From contig CAAGPL010000038.1 in assembly GCA_900771805.1 (NCBI GenBank), positions 1 to 22,049 of the forward strand: a stretch of 22,049 bases of DNA, read 5' to 3'. Origin of the DNA: Bacilli bacterium. GTDB taxonomy: Bacteria > Bacillota_I > Bacilli_A > RF39 > UBA660. A program made the position numbers and the translations under genes. Positions 1 to 6,827 of the stretch are shown here, piece by piece. Numbering within the stretch: position 1 is the first letter of the stretch; every line of letters begins with the position of its first letter. The notes beneath the pieces are model-generated. The model was not told where the DNA came from. It was given only the letters and a program-made list of their open reading frames with translations, and searched no databases.

Positions 1-720
1 AGAAATAAAATATTTGTAGGATGCTTAGCACTTCTTTTAGTAATGGTAGCAGGTTATGCATTATTTAGTCAGAATCTAAATATTACAGGTACTGCAAAAG
101 CAGAAGGAGGTTTTTCTGTTACTGCAACATGTGAGAAGGGGATTCCGTCTAATTTATTAGAAAGTGCTAAAGCACATTTAACAGCAAATGATGTCACTTG
201 GGTAGATGAAAATGCATATTATGATGATTCATGTACTGTAAATGGTAATAATATAAATTACCAAGCAAGTTTTAAATATCCTGGAGCAAGAAGATATTTT
301 GTAGTAAAAGTAAAAAATACAGGAAGTATTACTGCAATCCCATCATATGATTATCATAATGATAGTGGAGAAATATGTAAAGATAATAATGGTAATGATG
401 TATATGACTCAGATGAATGCTATACTGATTCATTAAGTTTACAAATTGGCGCTAGTGCGCTTGATTTCCTAGCAACATACGATATGCCATTTGCAATAGA
501 AGATACAGATGGTACAGTTTACAGTACAACTAATATGACTGAAGAACAAACAGCTAAATTTTTCACTGAAGATGGGGACCCTAAACTTGATGCAGGTGTT
601 AGTGCATATTATTTAACTGGATTTGGTATTAATTCTTTATATGGTACGGATACTGGAGGAAAAATTATGATGAAGATGAGTCTTCAATCAAAAATAACAT
701 TTTCTCAGCCTTCTGCATAA
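1..720 (+). CDS. Secreted surface protein with SipW/TasA-type leader (5' end outside window)
   Basis: The reading frame is open from base 1, so the true start lies upstream; the ATG at 43 is internal to the leader. The visible N-terminus is a hydrophobic run (FVGCLALLLVMVAGYALFSQ) followed by NLNITGTAKA. This layout is typical of proteins with a SipW-dependent-type signal peptide (TasA/camelysin-like), with likely cleavage after AKA. The mature part has about 200 residues, four cysteines (two possible disulfides) and an acidic 12-residue loop, DNNGNDVYDSDE (bases 382-417), that fits EF-hand/dockerin calcium-loop spacing and is bracketed by two of the cysteines. It ends with TAA and a strong terminator. 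No SipW peptidase or TasA partner is visible here. Secretion is well supported; a surface or matrix role is inference. Confidence 0.7.
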   Translation, partial: RNKIFVGCLALLLVMVAGYALFSQNLNITGTAKAEGGFSVTATCEKGIPSNLLESAKAHLTANDVTWVDENAYYDDSCTVNGNNINYQASFKYPGARRYFVVKVKNTGSITAIPSYDYHNDSGEICKDNNGNDVYDSDECYTDSLSLQIGASALDFLATYDMPFAIEDTDGTVYSTTNMTEEQTAKFFTEDGDPKLDAGVSAYYLTGFGINSLYGTDTGGKIMMKMSLQSKITFSQPSA

Positions 721-725
721 TAATT

Positions 726-753
726 AAAAAGATATTTTATATATCTTTTTTTT
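726..753 (+). terminator. Intrinsic terminator of the secreted protein gene
   Basis: A 10-bp arm AAAAAGATAT (726-735) pairs with ATATCTTTTT (741-750) around a 5-nt loop. The U-tract runs to 753, and the hairpin starts six bases after the stop codon. Confidence 0.8.
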
Positions 754-765
754 ATGTGATAAAAA

Positions 766-774
766 TGTTAAAAT
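766..774 (+). promoter_or_regulatory. Extended -10 promoter element for the methyltransferase operon
   Basis: TG-T-TAAAAT (766-774) lies 13 bases past the preceding U-tract. No good -35 is visible because the upstream DNA is a T-run. The position 20 bases ahead of the TTG start fits a short leader. Confidence 0.4.
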
Positions 775-793
775 AAATTAAGAGGTGATAGCT

Positions 794-1660
794 TTGAGAA
801 TAGCTAATAAATGGAATGATTATGAAATTCTTGATATGGCAAATGGTGAAAAATTAGAAAAATGGGGAAATTATATTCTCGAAAGGCCAGATCCACAAAT
901 AGTATGGCAAGATAAAAGTTTTGAAGATAAATGGAAAAAAGTAGATGCTATATATCATAGAAGTAATAAAGGTGGTGGCTACTGGGAAAATATAAATAAT
1001 GTTAAGCCGTCTTGGCAAGTTAAGTATAAAGATTTAACATTTAATATAAAACAAATGGGATTTAAACATACTGGTCTTTTTCCTGAGCAAGCTGTTAACT
1101 GGGATTATATGATAGATAAAATAAAAAATAGTAATAGAAAAATAAAGGTGCTTAATTTATTTGCGTATACAGGTGGTGCTACAGTTGCGTGTGCTTATGC
1201 AGGTGCAGACGTAGTTCACGTTGACTCATCACGTGGTATGGTTTTGTGGGCAAAAGAAAATATAGAATCCTCTAATCTTACAGATAGATACGTTAGATTT
1301 ATAGTAGATGATGTTATTAAATTTGTTAAAAGAGAAATAAGACGTGGTAATAAGTATGATGCTATTATAATGGATCCACCATCATTTGGAAGGGGTGCAA
1401 ATGGTGAGGTTTGGAATATAGAAGAAAGTTTATATCCTTTAATTAAGTTATGTATGGAAGTTTTAAGTGATAATCCGTTGTTCTTTTTAATAAATTCGTA
1501 TACAACTGGTATGTCACCTAAGGTACTTGAAAATATTTTATATATGACATTAGATAAAAAATATAAGGGAAAAATATCATCTGGTGAGGTAGGACTTCCT
1601 ATGAAAGATAGTAATCTTATATTACCATGTGGGATATATGGTCTTTTTGAAGATGAATAA
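794..1660 (+). CDS. Class I SAM-dependent methyltransferase, RlmI/RlmK-like
   Basis: Probably an rRNA base methyltransferase; the exact target cannot be read from sequence. SAM-binding motif I is LNLFAYTGG (about residues 120-128), followed by the acidic strand end VHVDSS, and the catalytic-type motif is DPPSFGRG (194-201), as in the RlmI-like SAM methyltransferase family. There is no obvious N-terminal PUA domain; instead about 115 residues precede the Rossmann domain. I chose TTG at 794 as the start because AGAGGTGAT (781-789) sits 5 bases ahead of it; the upstream GTG at 785 lies inside that Shine-Dalgarno. Length is 288 residues. Its stop overlaps the start of the pseudouridine synthase gene (1653), so the two are probably translationally coupled. 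Confidence 0.85.
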   Translation: MRIANKWNDYEILDMANGEKLEKWGNYILERPDPQIVWQDKSFEDKWKKVDAIYHRSNKGGGYWENINNVKPSWQVKYKDLTFNIKQMGFKHTGLFPEQAVNWDYMIDKIKNSNRKIKVLNLFAYTGGATVACAYAGADVVHVDSSRGMVLWAKENIESSNLTDRYVRFIVDDVIKFVKREIRRGNKYDAIIMDPPSFGRGANGEVWNIEESLYPLIKLCMEVLSDNPLFFLINSYTTGMSPKVLENILYMTLDKKYKGKISSGEVGLPMKDSNLILPCGIYGLFEDE

Positions 1661-2330
1661 TTTAAATGTATTATATGAAGATAATCACATTATAGTGGTG
1701 GAAAAAAAGCCGAACGTGTTATCCCAAGGTGATATAACTGGAGATAAAGATTTACTTACAATGGTAAAAGAATATGTAAAGGAAAAATATAAAAAGGAAG
1801 GTAACGTATATATTGGTCTTGTTCACAGATTAGATAGACCAGTAGGCGGAATAATGGTGTTTGCAAGAACATCAAAGGCTGCTAAAAGATTAAATGAACA
1901 AATAAAAAAACATGAGTTTAATAAAACTTATGTAGCAGTTTTAGATGGCAATTTAAATAAAGAAAAAGGAAAACTAGTAAATTACTTGTATAAAGATGAA
2001 AAATTAAAAAAGAGTTTTGTAACTAGTAAAGATAATAAAAATGCTAAGTTATCAGAGTTAGAATATGAAACCATAGGACACATTAATTGCAAAACGATAG
2101 TTAAAATAAATTTAATTACAGGTCGACATCATCAAATAAGAGTTCAGTTTAGTAATATAGGATATCCTTTATATGGAGACCAGTTATACGGAAGAAAAAA
2201 TGAAAAGCAAATAAGACTTTTTGCATACAAACTAGAATTTATGCACCCAACTTTAAAAACTAAAATGCAATTTAAGTTGTTACCAAAATGGAAGGAGATA
2301 GAAGATGAAACAATTATACATAGACTTTGA
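1653..2330 (+). CDS. RluA-family pseudouridine synthase
   Basis: Isomerises uridine to pseudouridine in RNA, probably rRNA. It is a 225-residue protein with the family signature HRLDRPVGGIMVFARTSKAA; Asp61 in HRLDRP is the expected catalytic aspartate. The later GRHHQIRVQFSNIGYPLYGD block is the conserved RluA C-terminal motif. There is no N-terminal S4 domain, as in short RluA-type enzymes. I chose ATG at 1653, which overlaps the upstream stop (ATGAATAA); the frame can be extended to a GTG at 1629, but this would add residues before the usual NVLYEDNHIIVV opening. The gene sits between a methyltransferase and a HAD phosphatase in one overlapping operon, consistent with RNA modification. Which uridine it modifies is unknown. 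Confidence 0.9.
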   Translation: MNNLNVLYEDNHIIVVEKKPNVLSQGDITGDKDLLTMVKEYVKEKYKKEGNVYIGLVHRLDRPVGGIMVFARTSKAAKRLNEQIKKHEFNKTYVAVLDGNLNKEKGKLVNYLYKDEKLKKSFVTSKDNKNAKLSELEYETIGHINCKTIVKINLITGRHHQIRVQFSNIGYPLYGDQLYGRKNEKQIRLFAYKLEFMHPTLKTKMQFKLLPKWKEIEDETIIHRL

Positions 2331-2805
2331 TGGAGTAATATTAGATACTATGACTAAGTCATATGATGAACTTAAAAAGGAAAATATTGATAGAAATGAT
2401 GAGGAAAAAGTAAGAGAATTTTTTAAGAATGCAGATTGGAAAAAATTAATAGAAGAAACAGATGAAATTAATGATAGTATAAATGAAATAAAGAAGATAT
2501 GTGATTCTAAAAAATTTAATGTTTATATATTAACCCATGTTAATTCAACTAATGAAATGGTAGAAAAAATTAAGTATTTACATAAGAAATTGCCTCTTGT
2601 AACAGTTGTTTCTGTTCCAAAGGAAATACCTAAAACAGAAGTCGTTAATCCATCTGCAGCAATATTAATAGATGATTATTCTGGAAATATTAAAGAATGG
2701 CAGAAAAAACTTGGTATAGGTATTAAATTTGTAAAAGAATTAGAAGGTAGTGATTATCCAGAAATAACTCATTTATCTGAGGTAATAAATATGTTTAATC
2801 AGTAA
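2305..2805 (+). CDS. Small HAD-superfamily hydrolase (phosphatase/nucleotidase-like)
   Basis: A 166-residue HAD-fold protein. Motif I is DFDGV with nucleophile Asp7 and acid/base Asp9; motif II is the Thr in YILTHVNS (Thr77); a motif III lysine lies in PKEIPKTE; motif IV is LIDDYSGN (Asp123/Asp124). The short cap and this spacing resemble 5'-nucleotidase-type HAD proteins, but the substrate cannot be assigned. It overlaps the 3' end of the pseudouridine synthase gene by 26 bases and has its own AAGGAG site 7 bases before ATG 2305. It is last in the operon and ends directly in a terminator. Confidence 0.75.
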   Translation: MKQLYIDFDGVILDTMTKSYDELKKENIDRNDEEKVREFFKNADWKKLIEETDEINDSINEIKKICDSKKFNVYILTHVNSTNEMVEKIKYLHKKLPLVTVVSVPKEIPKTEVVNPSAAILIDDYSGNIKEWQKKLGIGIKFVKELEGSDYPEITHLSEVINMFNQ

Positions 2806-2830
2806 AGGTTTTTATATCTTTACTTTTTTT
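2802..2830 (+). terminator. Intrinsic terminator of the 794-2805 operon
   Basis: GTAAAG (2802-2807) pairs with CTTTAC (2818-2823), followed by seven T residues. The stop codon lies inside the 5' arm. Confidence 0.75.
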
Positions 2831-2868
2831 ATATAAAAAATCATTTTATGTTTATTTTTTCATATATT

Positions 2869-2874
2869 TATAAT
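2869..2874 (+). promoter_or_regulatory. Candidate -10 box for spoVS
   Basis: A perfect TATAAT at 2869-2874 lies 28 bases before the start codon. No convincing -35 is present 16-18 bases upstream. I did not find a clear SigH-type site, which is the form known for B. subtilis spoVS. Confidence 0.4.
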
Positions 2875-2901
2875 GACTAAAATATTAAGGAGGAAATAAA
2901 T

Positions 2902-3162
2902 ATGGAAACACTTAAAGTATCCAGTAAGTCAAACCCAAGTAGTGTAGCAGGAGCACTTGCTAATGTATTTAGAGAAAAAGGATCTGTAGAAATACAAGCG
3001 ATAGGAGCAGGAGCGCTTAATCAAGCTATTAAGTCAATTGCTATAGCAAGAGGTTTTGTTGCACCTTCAGGAAAAAACTTAGTATGCATACCAGCATTTA
3101 CAGATATTGTAATTGAAGGTGAAGAAAGGACCGCAATTAAGTTAATTGTAGAAGCTAGATAG
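2902..3162 (+). CDS. spoVS: Stage V sporulation protein S (SpoVS)
   Basis: An 86-residue protein, the usual SpoVS length, with the highly conserved opening LKVSSKSNPSSVAGALA and core IGAGALNQAIKSIAIARGF. SpoVS is an Alba-like small protein that affects septation and coat assembly in Bacillus; homologues also occur in some lineages with reduced or absent sporulation, so it does not by itself prove spore formation. It has a strong AAGGAGG site 7 bases before ATG 2902. It stands alone as a transcription unit between two terminators. The sspI-like gene at 16666-16875 is a second sporulation-linked gene in the window. Confidence 0.95.
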   Translation: METLKVSSKSNPSSVAGALANVFREKGSVEIQAIGAGALNQAIKSIAIARGFVAPSGKNLVCIPAFTDIVIEGEERTAIKLIVEAR

Positions 3163-3174
3163 GCTTCTTTTTTT
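3150..3174 (+). terminator. Intrinsic terminator overlapping the spoVS stop codon
   Basis: AGAAGC (3150-3155) pairs with GCTTCT (3163-3168), followed by a run of T to 3174. The TAG stop is in the loop. Confidence 0.75.
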
Positions 3175-3190
3175 CTTTTTCTTTATTTTG

Positions 3191-3199
3191 TGTTATAAT
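3191..3199 (+). promoter_or_regulatory. Extended -10 promoter for the GtrA-like gene
   Basis: TG-T-TATAAT (3191-3199), a full extended -10 box, lies 17 bases past the spoVS U-tract and 24 bases before ATG 3224. The position where a -35 would lie is a T/C run with no match. Confidence 0.6.
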
Positions 3200-3223
3200 C
3201 ATTCTTGTTTGAAGGGAAGTATT

Positions 3224-3694
3224 ATGAATATTTTTAAGAAGAAGAAAAATGCTTTAGCAAGAATATTTAGAAAGAAATCAAAACTAGAAAAGTTCTATTT
3301 AAAAAATGAAGAATTTATAAAATATTCTTTTGTATCTACTGTATGTACAGGTATTTTGTTTTTAATATTCTTTTTGGTAGATTTAATAACAAAAGGAAAT
3401 TATTTATTAGCAAACTTTTTATCATATACAATATCTTTTACGGTCTTATTTATATGGGATAAAAAAGTTTTTAAATCAAAACCAAAAAGACGCCGTGACA
3501 AGTTAGCGCAACTTACATCTTTTATAATTATAAGAGTAATAGGTTTTCCACTTGATTCACTAGTGCTATCAGTACTTATAAATAAATTTCATATAGCAAA
3601 TATGGCAGCTAAAGTACTTGGTTCACTTATTATGTTTATGTATAATTACATAACTAACAAATTATTTGTATTTAAAAAAAATAAGCTTATATAA
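3224..3694 (+). CDS. GtrA-like family membrane protein
   Basis: A 156-residue protein with a basic N-terminus (KKKKNALARIFRKKSK) and four predicted membrane helices at about residues 33-54, 60-79, 95-119 and 125-145. The KYSFVSTVCTG opening of helix 1 and the closing signature NYITNKLFVFKKN are typical of the GtrA/DPMS-like family. Characterised members take part in moving or modifying lipid-linked sugars for cell-surface polysaccharide; the specific role here is unknown and no glycosyltransferase gene is adjacent. I chose ATG 3224 because GAAGGGAAG lies just before it; the longer TTG version (3188) would begin upstream of the likely transcription start. Its terminator overlaps the stop codon. 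Confidence 0.8.
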   Translation: MNIFKKKKNALARIFRKKSKLEKFYLKNEEFIKYSFVSTVCTGILFLIFFLVDLITKGNYLLANFLSYTISFTVLFIWDKKVFKSKPKRRRDKLAQLTSFIIIRVIGFPLDSLVLSVLINKFHIANMAAKVLGSLIMFMYNYITNKLFVFKKNKLI

Positions 3695-3713
3695 TTTTTT
3701 ATATAGGCTTTTT
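3683..3713 (+). terminator. Intrinsic terminator of the GtrA-like gene
   Basis: AAGCTTATAT (3683-3692) pairs with ATATAGGCTT (3701-3710), a 10-bp stem with one G-U pair, then a short U-tract. The stop codon is at the stem-loop junction. Confidence 0.75.
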
Positions 3714-3716
3714 AAA

Positions 3717-3746
3717 TTGACTTATATACTTCAAAAGTGGTATTAT
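3717..3746 (+). promoter_or_regulatory. SigA-type promoter of the 3771-5656 operon
   Basis: TTGACT (3717-3722), an 18-base spacer, then TATTAT (3741-3746) preceded by TGG (extended -10). It begins three bases after the upstream terminator. Confidence 0.7.
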
Positions 3747-3770
3747 AAACTTAATTAATAGGAGGATATT

Positions 3771-4511
3771 ATGGCCTTAAAAAAATATACTTTATATTAT
3801 AAGTGTAATGATAAAAAAAATAATGAAATAAACTATCCAATTATATCACTAGATTTAAAAGCTATGGATAAATATACTAGTATGTACGATTCATATAAAG
3901 ATTTAATTGAAGACTTACCTTTAGAAGTTAAAGAATTTATTAAAGAAAATTTTGAAAATGAAAATAATAATAGTACTATGTTTATTACTGATTCTGATTT
4001 TTTTCCAATAATGGATGTTATTTTTAAAAAAGATAGTGATGTTTTGTATATAAACGAAGATGAACTTAAAAGTTGTATTATAAATATTAAAATGGATGTA
4101 TTAGAGTTTCAAAAAATTTTATTGAATACAAAGTCAAATAAAATAAATTTAAAATATAAATTTTTTAAATATTTATATGAAACATATGTTAAGAATCAAA
4201 AAATAAAATGTATGATAGATACTTATGATACAAAAAGATTAATTCCTAATCTTATAGATGATGAGCTTGTAATAGCATCTATTGCAACAGATCAAGATAA
4301 TATAAAAGTATTGTGTAAAAAACTAAGTCAAAACATAGAATCAAAAAGAAACTTAGCATTTAGGTATAAAACATTATTTAATAAAATAACAGGTGGAAGT
4401 GCGATAATAAGTGATTCATTTATAAAAGAAATAAAAAAAGAAGATACCTATTCTAACTTATATATAGATAACATAAAAAATAATTTTAATAATTTTAAAA
4501 ATAAATATTAA
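3771..4511 (+). CDS. Unknown protein, probable divergent paralogue of the next gene
   Basis: A 246-residue, lysine/asparagine-rich cytoplasmic protein with no signal peptide, membrane helix or family I recognise. It has AGGAGG 5 bases before ATG 3771 and its own strong promoter. Its layout parallels the 376-residue protein encoded just downstream: a short N-terminal strand, LIEDLP...EFIKEN (about 45-60) against LIKLLP...EYIEKY, a matching block MDVIFKKDSDVLYINEDELK (81-100) against IDILYKNDLDILLVNAVDLK (85-104), and a later YDTKR/YDSRY segment. I infer an old tandem duplication. The two genes are 14 bases apart in one operon, so the products may act together. Function unknown. Confidence 0.7.
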   Translation: MALKKYTLYYKCNDKKNNEINYPIISLDLKAMDKYTSMYDSYKDLIEDLPLEVKEFIKENFENENNNSTMFITDSDFFPIMDVIFKKDSDVLYINEDELKSCIINIKMDVLEFQKILLNTKSNKINLKYKFFKYLYETYVKNQKIKCMIDTYDTKRLIPNLIDDELVIASIATDQDNIKVLCKKLSQNIESKRNLAFRYKTLFNKITGGSAIISDSFIKEIKKEDTYSNLYIDNIKNNFNNFKNKY

Positions 4512-4525
4512 TAAGAGGTGTAAAA

Positions 4526-5656
4526 ATGAAATATCAATTAGTTGTTGAATTAAAAATAAATAATAAAGTGGAAAAAGTTTCACTATCAAGTGGGACTTTA
4601 GAAGGATTATTAAAATATACAACATATTGTAATAACACTTGTGAGTTAATAAAGCTTTTACCACACGATGAAGATTTTTCTGCAAGAGAATATATAGAGA
4701 AATATTTAAATAAAAAAAATGATAAAGATTATAATCCTTTCTCGATAAGAAAAAAAGAGAATATAAATTCTAGAAAAATTGATATATTATATAAGAATGA
4801 TTTAGATATTTTACTAGTAAATGCAGTAGATTTAAAGAATTTAATTGATGAAAACTATTCACTTAGTATAAATGATATTTCAAGTAATAATATACCATTA
4901 AAAACAGATGAATTTTTAGAAAAAATATATAATAAATTTAAAAATTATAGTTTTGTAAATGCTAAAAATTTATTGATTGAAAAAAATTTAGATCCTGATA
5001 AAATGTATGATTCAAGATATGAAATTTTAAAGAAGAAACCTCATCTTTCATTAGCACTAGATGATAATTGTAAAATGGCTTTCGTTAAATTTATTATGAA
5101 AGATGAATTAAGAAAAATAGAATTTTCAAAAATGTTAAAAGAAGATTTAAATAGAAAATTATTAATTTTAAGTAGTAATGAATTTAATGAAAGATATGAA
5201 AAATTATGCAAAAAGGCTCAGTTAAATAAATGTTCTTCAAATAGAATTAGAGATAATATTAGGTGTAATATAAAAACTTTTTTTAAAGAAGAACAAAAAG
5301 CTCCTTTAAAAGTTAAACCATATACTATAACTGATGATGAAATATTAAAATATAATAAATTAAGAAAAGATAATAAAAAAGACTATGAACCTGATATAGA
5401 GTTATTAGAGAGAATAAATGATCTTAAACATAATTTAAATGATCTTAGTAAAAAAAGAGAAAAAGAAGAATTAAAATTAAATAATATATCTTTTTTAGAA
5501 ACTAAAGAAGATATAGAAAATAATATTAAGAATATTGATGATGAAATATCAGATATTAAGATAAGATTAATATCTTTAGAATATGATTGTTATTTATTGC
5601 ATCAAAATGATAATACATATTCAGATGCTGGATTTATTATAGATAAAAGGATTTAA
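4526..5656 (+). CDS. Unknown protein with C-terminal coiled coil, probable paralogue of the preceding gene
   Basis: A 376-residue charged protein with no signal or membrane segment. Roughly the first 230 residues match the order of motifs in the 3771-4511 product, including IDILYKNDLDILLVNAVDLK at 85-104. The extra C-terminal part (about 285-355; LERINDLKHNLNDLSKKREK onward) is strongly heptad-like and charged, so it is a likely coiled coil for oligomerisation or partner binding. The ribosome site AAGAGGTG is 6 bases before ATG 4526. The last codons and the stop form part of the terminator hairpin. No catalytic motif is recognised. Confidence 0.7.
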   Translation: MKYQLVVELKINNKVEKVSLSSGTLEGLLKYTTYCNNTCELIKLLPHDEDFSAREYIEKYLNKKNDKDYNPFSIRKKENINSRKIDILYKNDLDILLVNAVDLKNLIDENYSLSINDISSNNIPLKTDEFLEKIYNKFKNYSFVNAKNLLIEKNLDPDKMYDSRYEILKKKPHLSLALDDNCKMAFVKFIMKDELRKIEFSKMLKEDLNRKLLILSSNEFNERYEKLCKKAQLNKCSSNRIRDNIRCNIKTFFKEEQKAPLKVKPYTITDDEILKYNKLRKDNKKDYEPDIELLERINDLKHNLNDLSKKREKEELKLNNISFLETKEDIENNIKNIDDEISDIKIRLISLEYDCYLLHQNDNTYSDAGFIIDKRI

Positions 5657-5671
5657 CTTTTATCTTTTTTT
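5641..5671 (+). terminator. Intrinsic terminator of the unknown paralogue pair
   Basis: AGATAAAAG (5641-5649) pairs perfectly with CTTTTATCT (5657-5665), followed by T to 5671. The TAA stop lies in the 7-nt loop. Confidence 0.85.
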
Positions 5672-5681
5672 AAGTTATAAT
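5653..5681 (+). promoter_or_regulatory. Candidate promoter of the recombinase/Fic operon, overlapping the terminator
   Basis: TTAACT (5653-5658) and TATAAT (5676-5681) are separated by 17 bases; a second TATAAT lies at 5682-5687. The -35 lies in the loop and 3' arm of the preceding terminator. Only the -10 is a strong match. Confidence 0.45.
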
Positions 5682-5699
5682 TATAATAGGTGATTTAAT

Positions 5700-6608
5700 A
5701 TGAATATAGATATTAAAAAATTTTTAGATTATATTTTAAGGCAAAAGAAATATTCATTAAATACATATAAAAATTATGAAATAGATATAATGGAATTTTT
5801 TTCTTATTTAAAAGAAGAAAAAAAAGATTATAAAGATGTTTCCTATGATTTTATAAAAGGGTATTTAATGATTTTATATAATAGAAAATTATCAAGAAGT
5901 ACAATTTCTAGAAAATTATCAGCACTTAGAAGTTTTTATAAATATTTATTTAATCAAGATATTATAAATACTAATCCATTTGATTACGTTTCAACACCTA
6001 AAAAAGAAAAGAAATTACCTAATTATTTAGGTGTTATAGAATTAGAAACAATATTTAATATACCAGATTTAAATACTTCTTTAGGTCAAAGAAATAGACT
6101 TATTTTAGAGCTTTTATATGCAACTGGTATAAGAGTTGGAGAATTAGTTAATATAAAACTTAATGATATAGATTTAAATAGAAAAGAAATTAGGATATTA
6201 GGAAAAGGAAATAAAGAAAGAATAGATTTATTTGGGGAGTATTGTTTAGATTATATTAATTTATTTATAAATGGTGGCAGAACTAAAATCATAAATAAAA
6301 ATAATTCTTCTTGTGATTATTTAATTATAAATAATAGAGGTAATAAAATAACTACTAGAGCAGTAGAACAAATTATAAATGATATAGTAAAAAAAGCAAG
6401 CATAAAAAAACATGTATCTCCACATATGTTAAGACATTCTTTTGCAACACATCTTTTAAATAATGGTTGTGATATTTTAACAGTAAAAGAACTTTTGGGT
6501 CATGAATCTTTAGAATCAACACAAATTTATACTCATGTATCTAATGAAAGATTAAGAGAGGTTTATTTAAAGTGTCACCCATTAAATAGACAAAATGATA
6601 ATAAATAG
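5700..6608 (+). CDS. Tyrosine site-specific recombinase, XerC/XerD-like
   Basis: A 302-residue Xer-size recombinase. Residues 1-90 form the SAM-like core-binding domain, and residues from about 105 the catalytic domain. The full catalytic set is visible: Arg145 in ATGIRVGEL, Lys169 in GKGNKER, His242 and Arg245 in HMLRHSFATHLL, His268 in LLGHESLESTQIYTHV and nucleophile Tyr277. This length and the tight motif match favour XerC/XerD (chromosome dimer resolution) over a phage integrase. However, it heads an operon with a Fic/antitoxin pair and no att-like repeats were seen, so a role with a genomic cassette remains possible. AGGTGAT lies before ATG 5700. Confidence 0.88.
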   Translation: MNIDIKKFLDYILRQKKYSLNTYKNYEIDIMEFFSYLKEEKKDYKDVSYDFIKGYLMILYNRKLSRSTISRKLSALRSFYKYLFNQDIINTNPFDYVSTPKKEKKLPNYLGVIELETIFNIPDLNTSLGQRNRLILELLYATGIRVGELVNIKLNDIDLNRKEIRILGKGNKERIDLFGEYCLDYINLFINGGRTKIINKNNSSCDYLIINNRGNKITTRAVEQIINDIVKKASIKKHVSPHMLRHSFATHLLNNGCDILTVKELLGHESLESTQIYTHVSNERLREVYLKCHPLNRQNDNK

Positions 6609-6635
6609 TGTATTATATTAAAAGAGGTAGTAGAT

Positions 6636-6827
6636 ATGGATAAAAATTACAAATATGTTGATGATAGTATAGAGGAAATAAAAGATGCCATAAAAGATGC
6701 TAAAGCAAATTTAGAAATGGAAGGTTTTATTATATCTTGTAAAGAAGAAAATGATTTAATAAAACAATTTAAATCAAATGAAAAGTTGTTGTTATTGATA
6801 AAAAGGAAGAGAAAAAATGAAAAATGA
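6636..6827 (+). CDS. VbhA-like antitoxin of a Fic toxin
   Basis: A 63-residue protein directly upstream of a Fic gene and overlapping it by 11 bases, the usual arrangement of class I Fic antitoxin modules. It contains ANLEMEGFIIS (about residues 24-34), resembling the VbhA inhibitory helix, whose motif is (S/T)xxxE(G/N). Here Glu29-Gly30 are kept but the first position is Asn25 rather than Ser/Thr. The rest (EENDLIKQFKSNEKLLLLIKR) fits the small VbhA-type helical fold. GAGG lies 8 bases before ATG 6636, 27 bases after the recombinase stop, so it is probably in the same transcript. The family assignment rests on context plus this short motif. Confidence 0.7.
   Translation: MDKNYKYVDDSIEEIKDAIKDAKANLEMEGFIISCKEENDLIKQFKSNEKLLLLIKRKRKNEK

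Noticed and set aside
785..793. GTG at 785 as start of the methyltransferase
   Set aside because: It lies inside the Shine-Dalgarno sequence AGAGGTGAT; TTG 794 is correctly spaced from it.
1629..1652. GTG at 1629 as start of the pseudouridine synthase
   Set aside because: It adds residues that do not fit the family N-terminus; ATG 1653 overlaps the upstream stop in the usual coupled form.
3188..3223. TTG at 3188 as start of the GtrA-like gene
   Set aside because: It precedes the extended -10 box, so it would not be on the mRNA; ATG 3224 has its own ribosome site.
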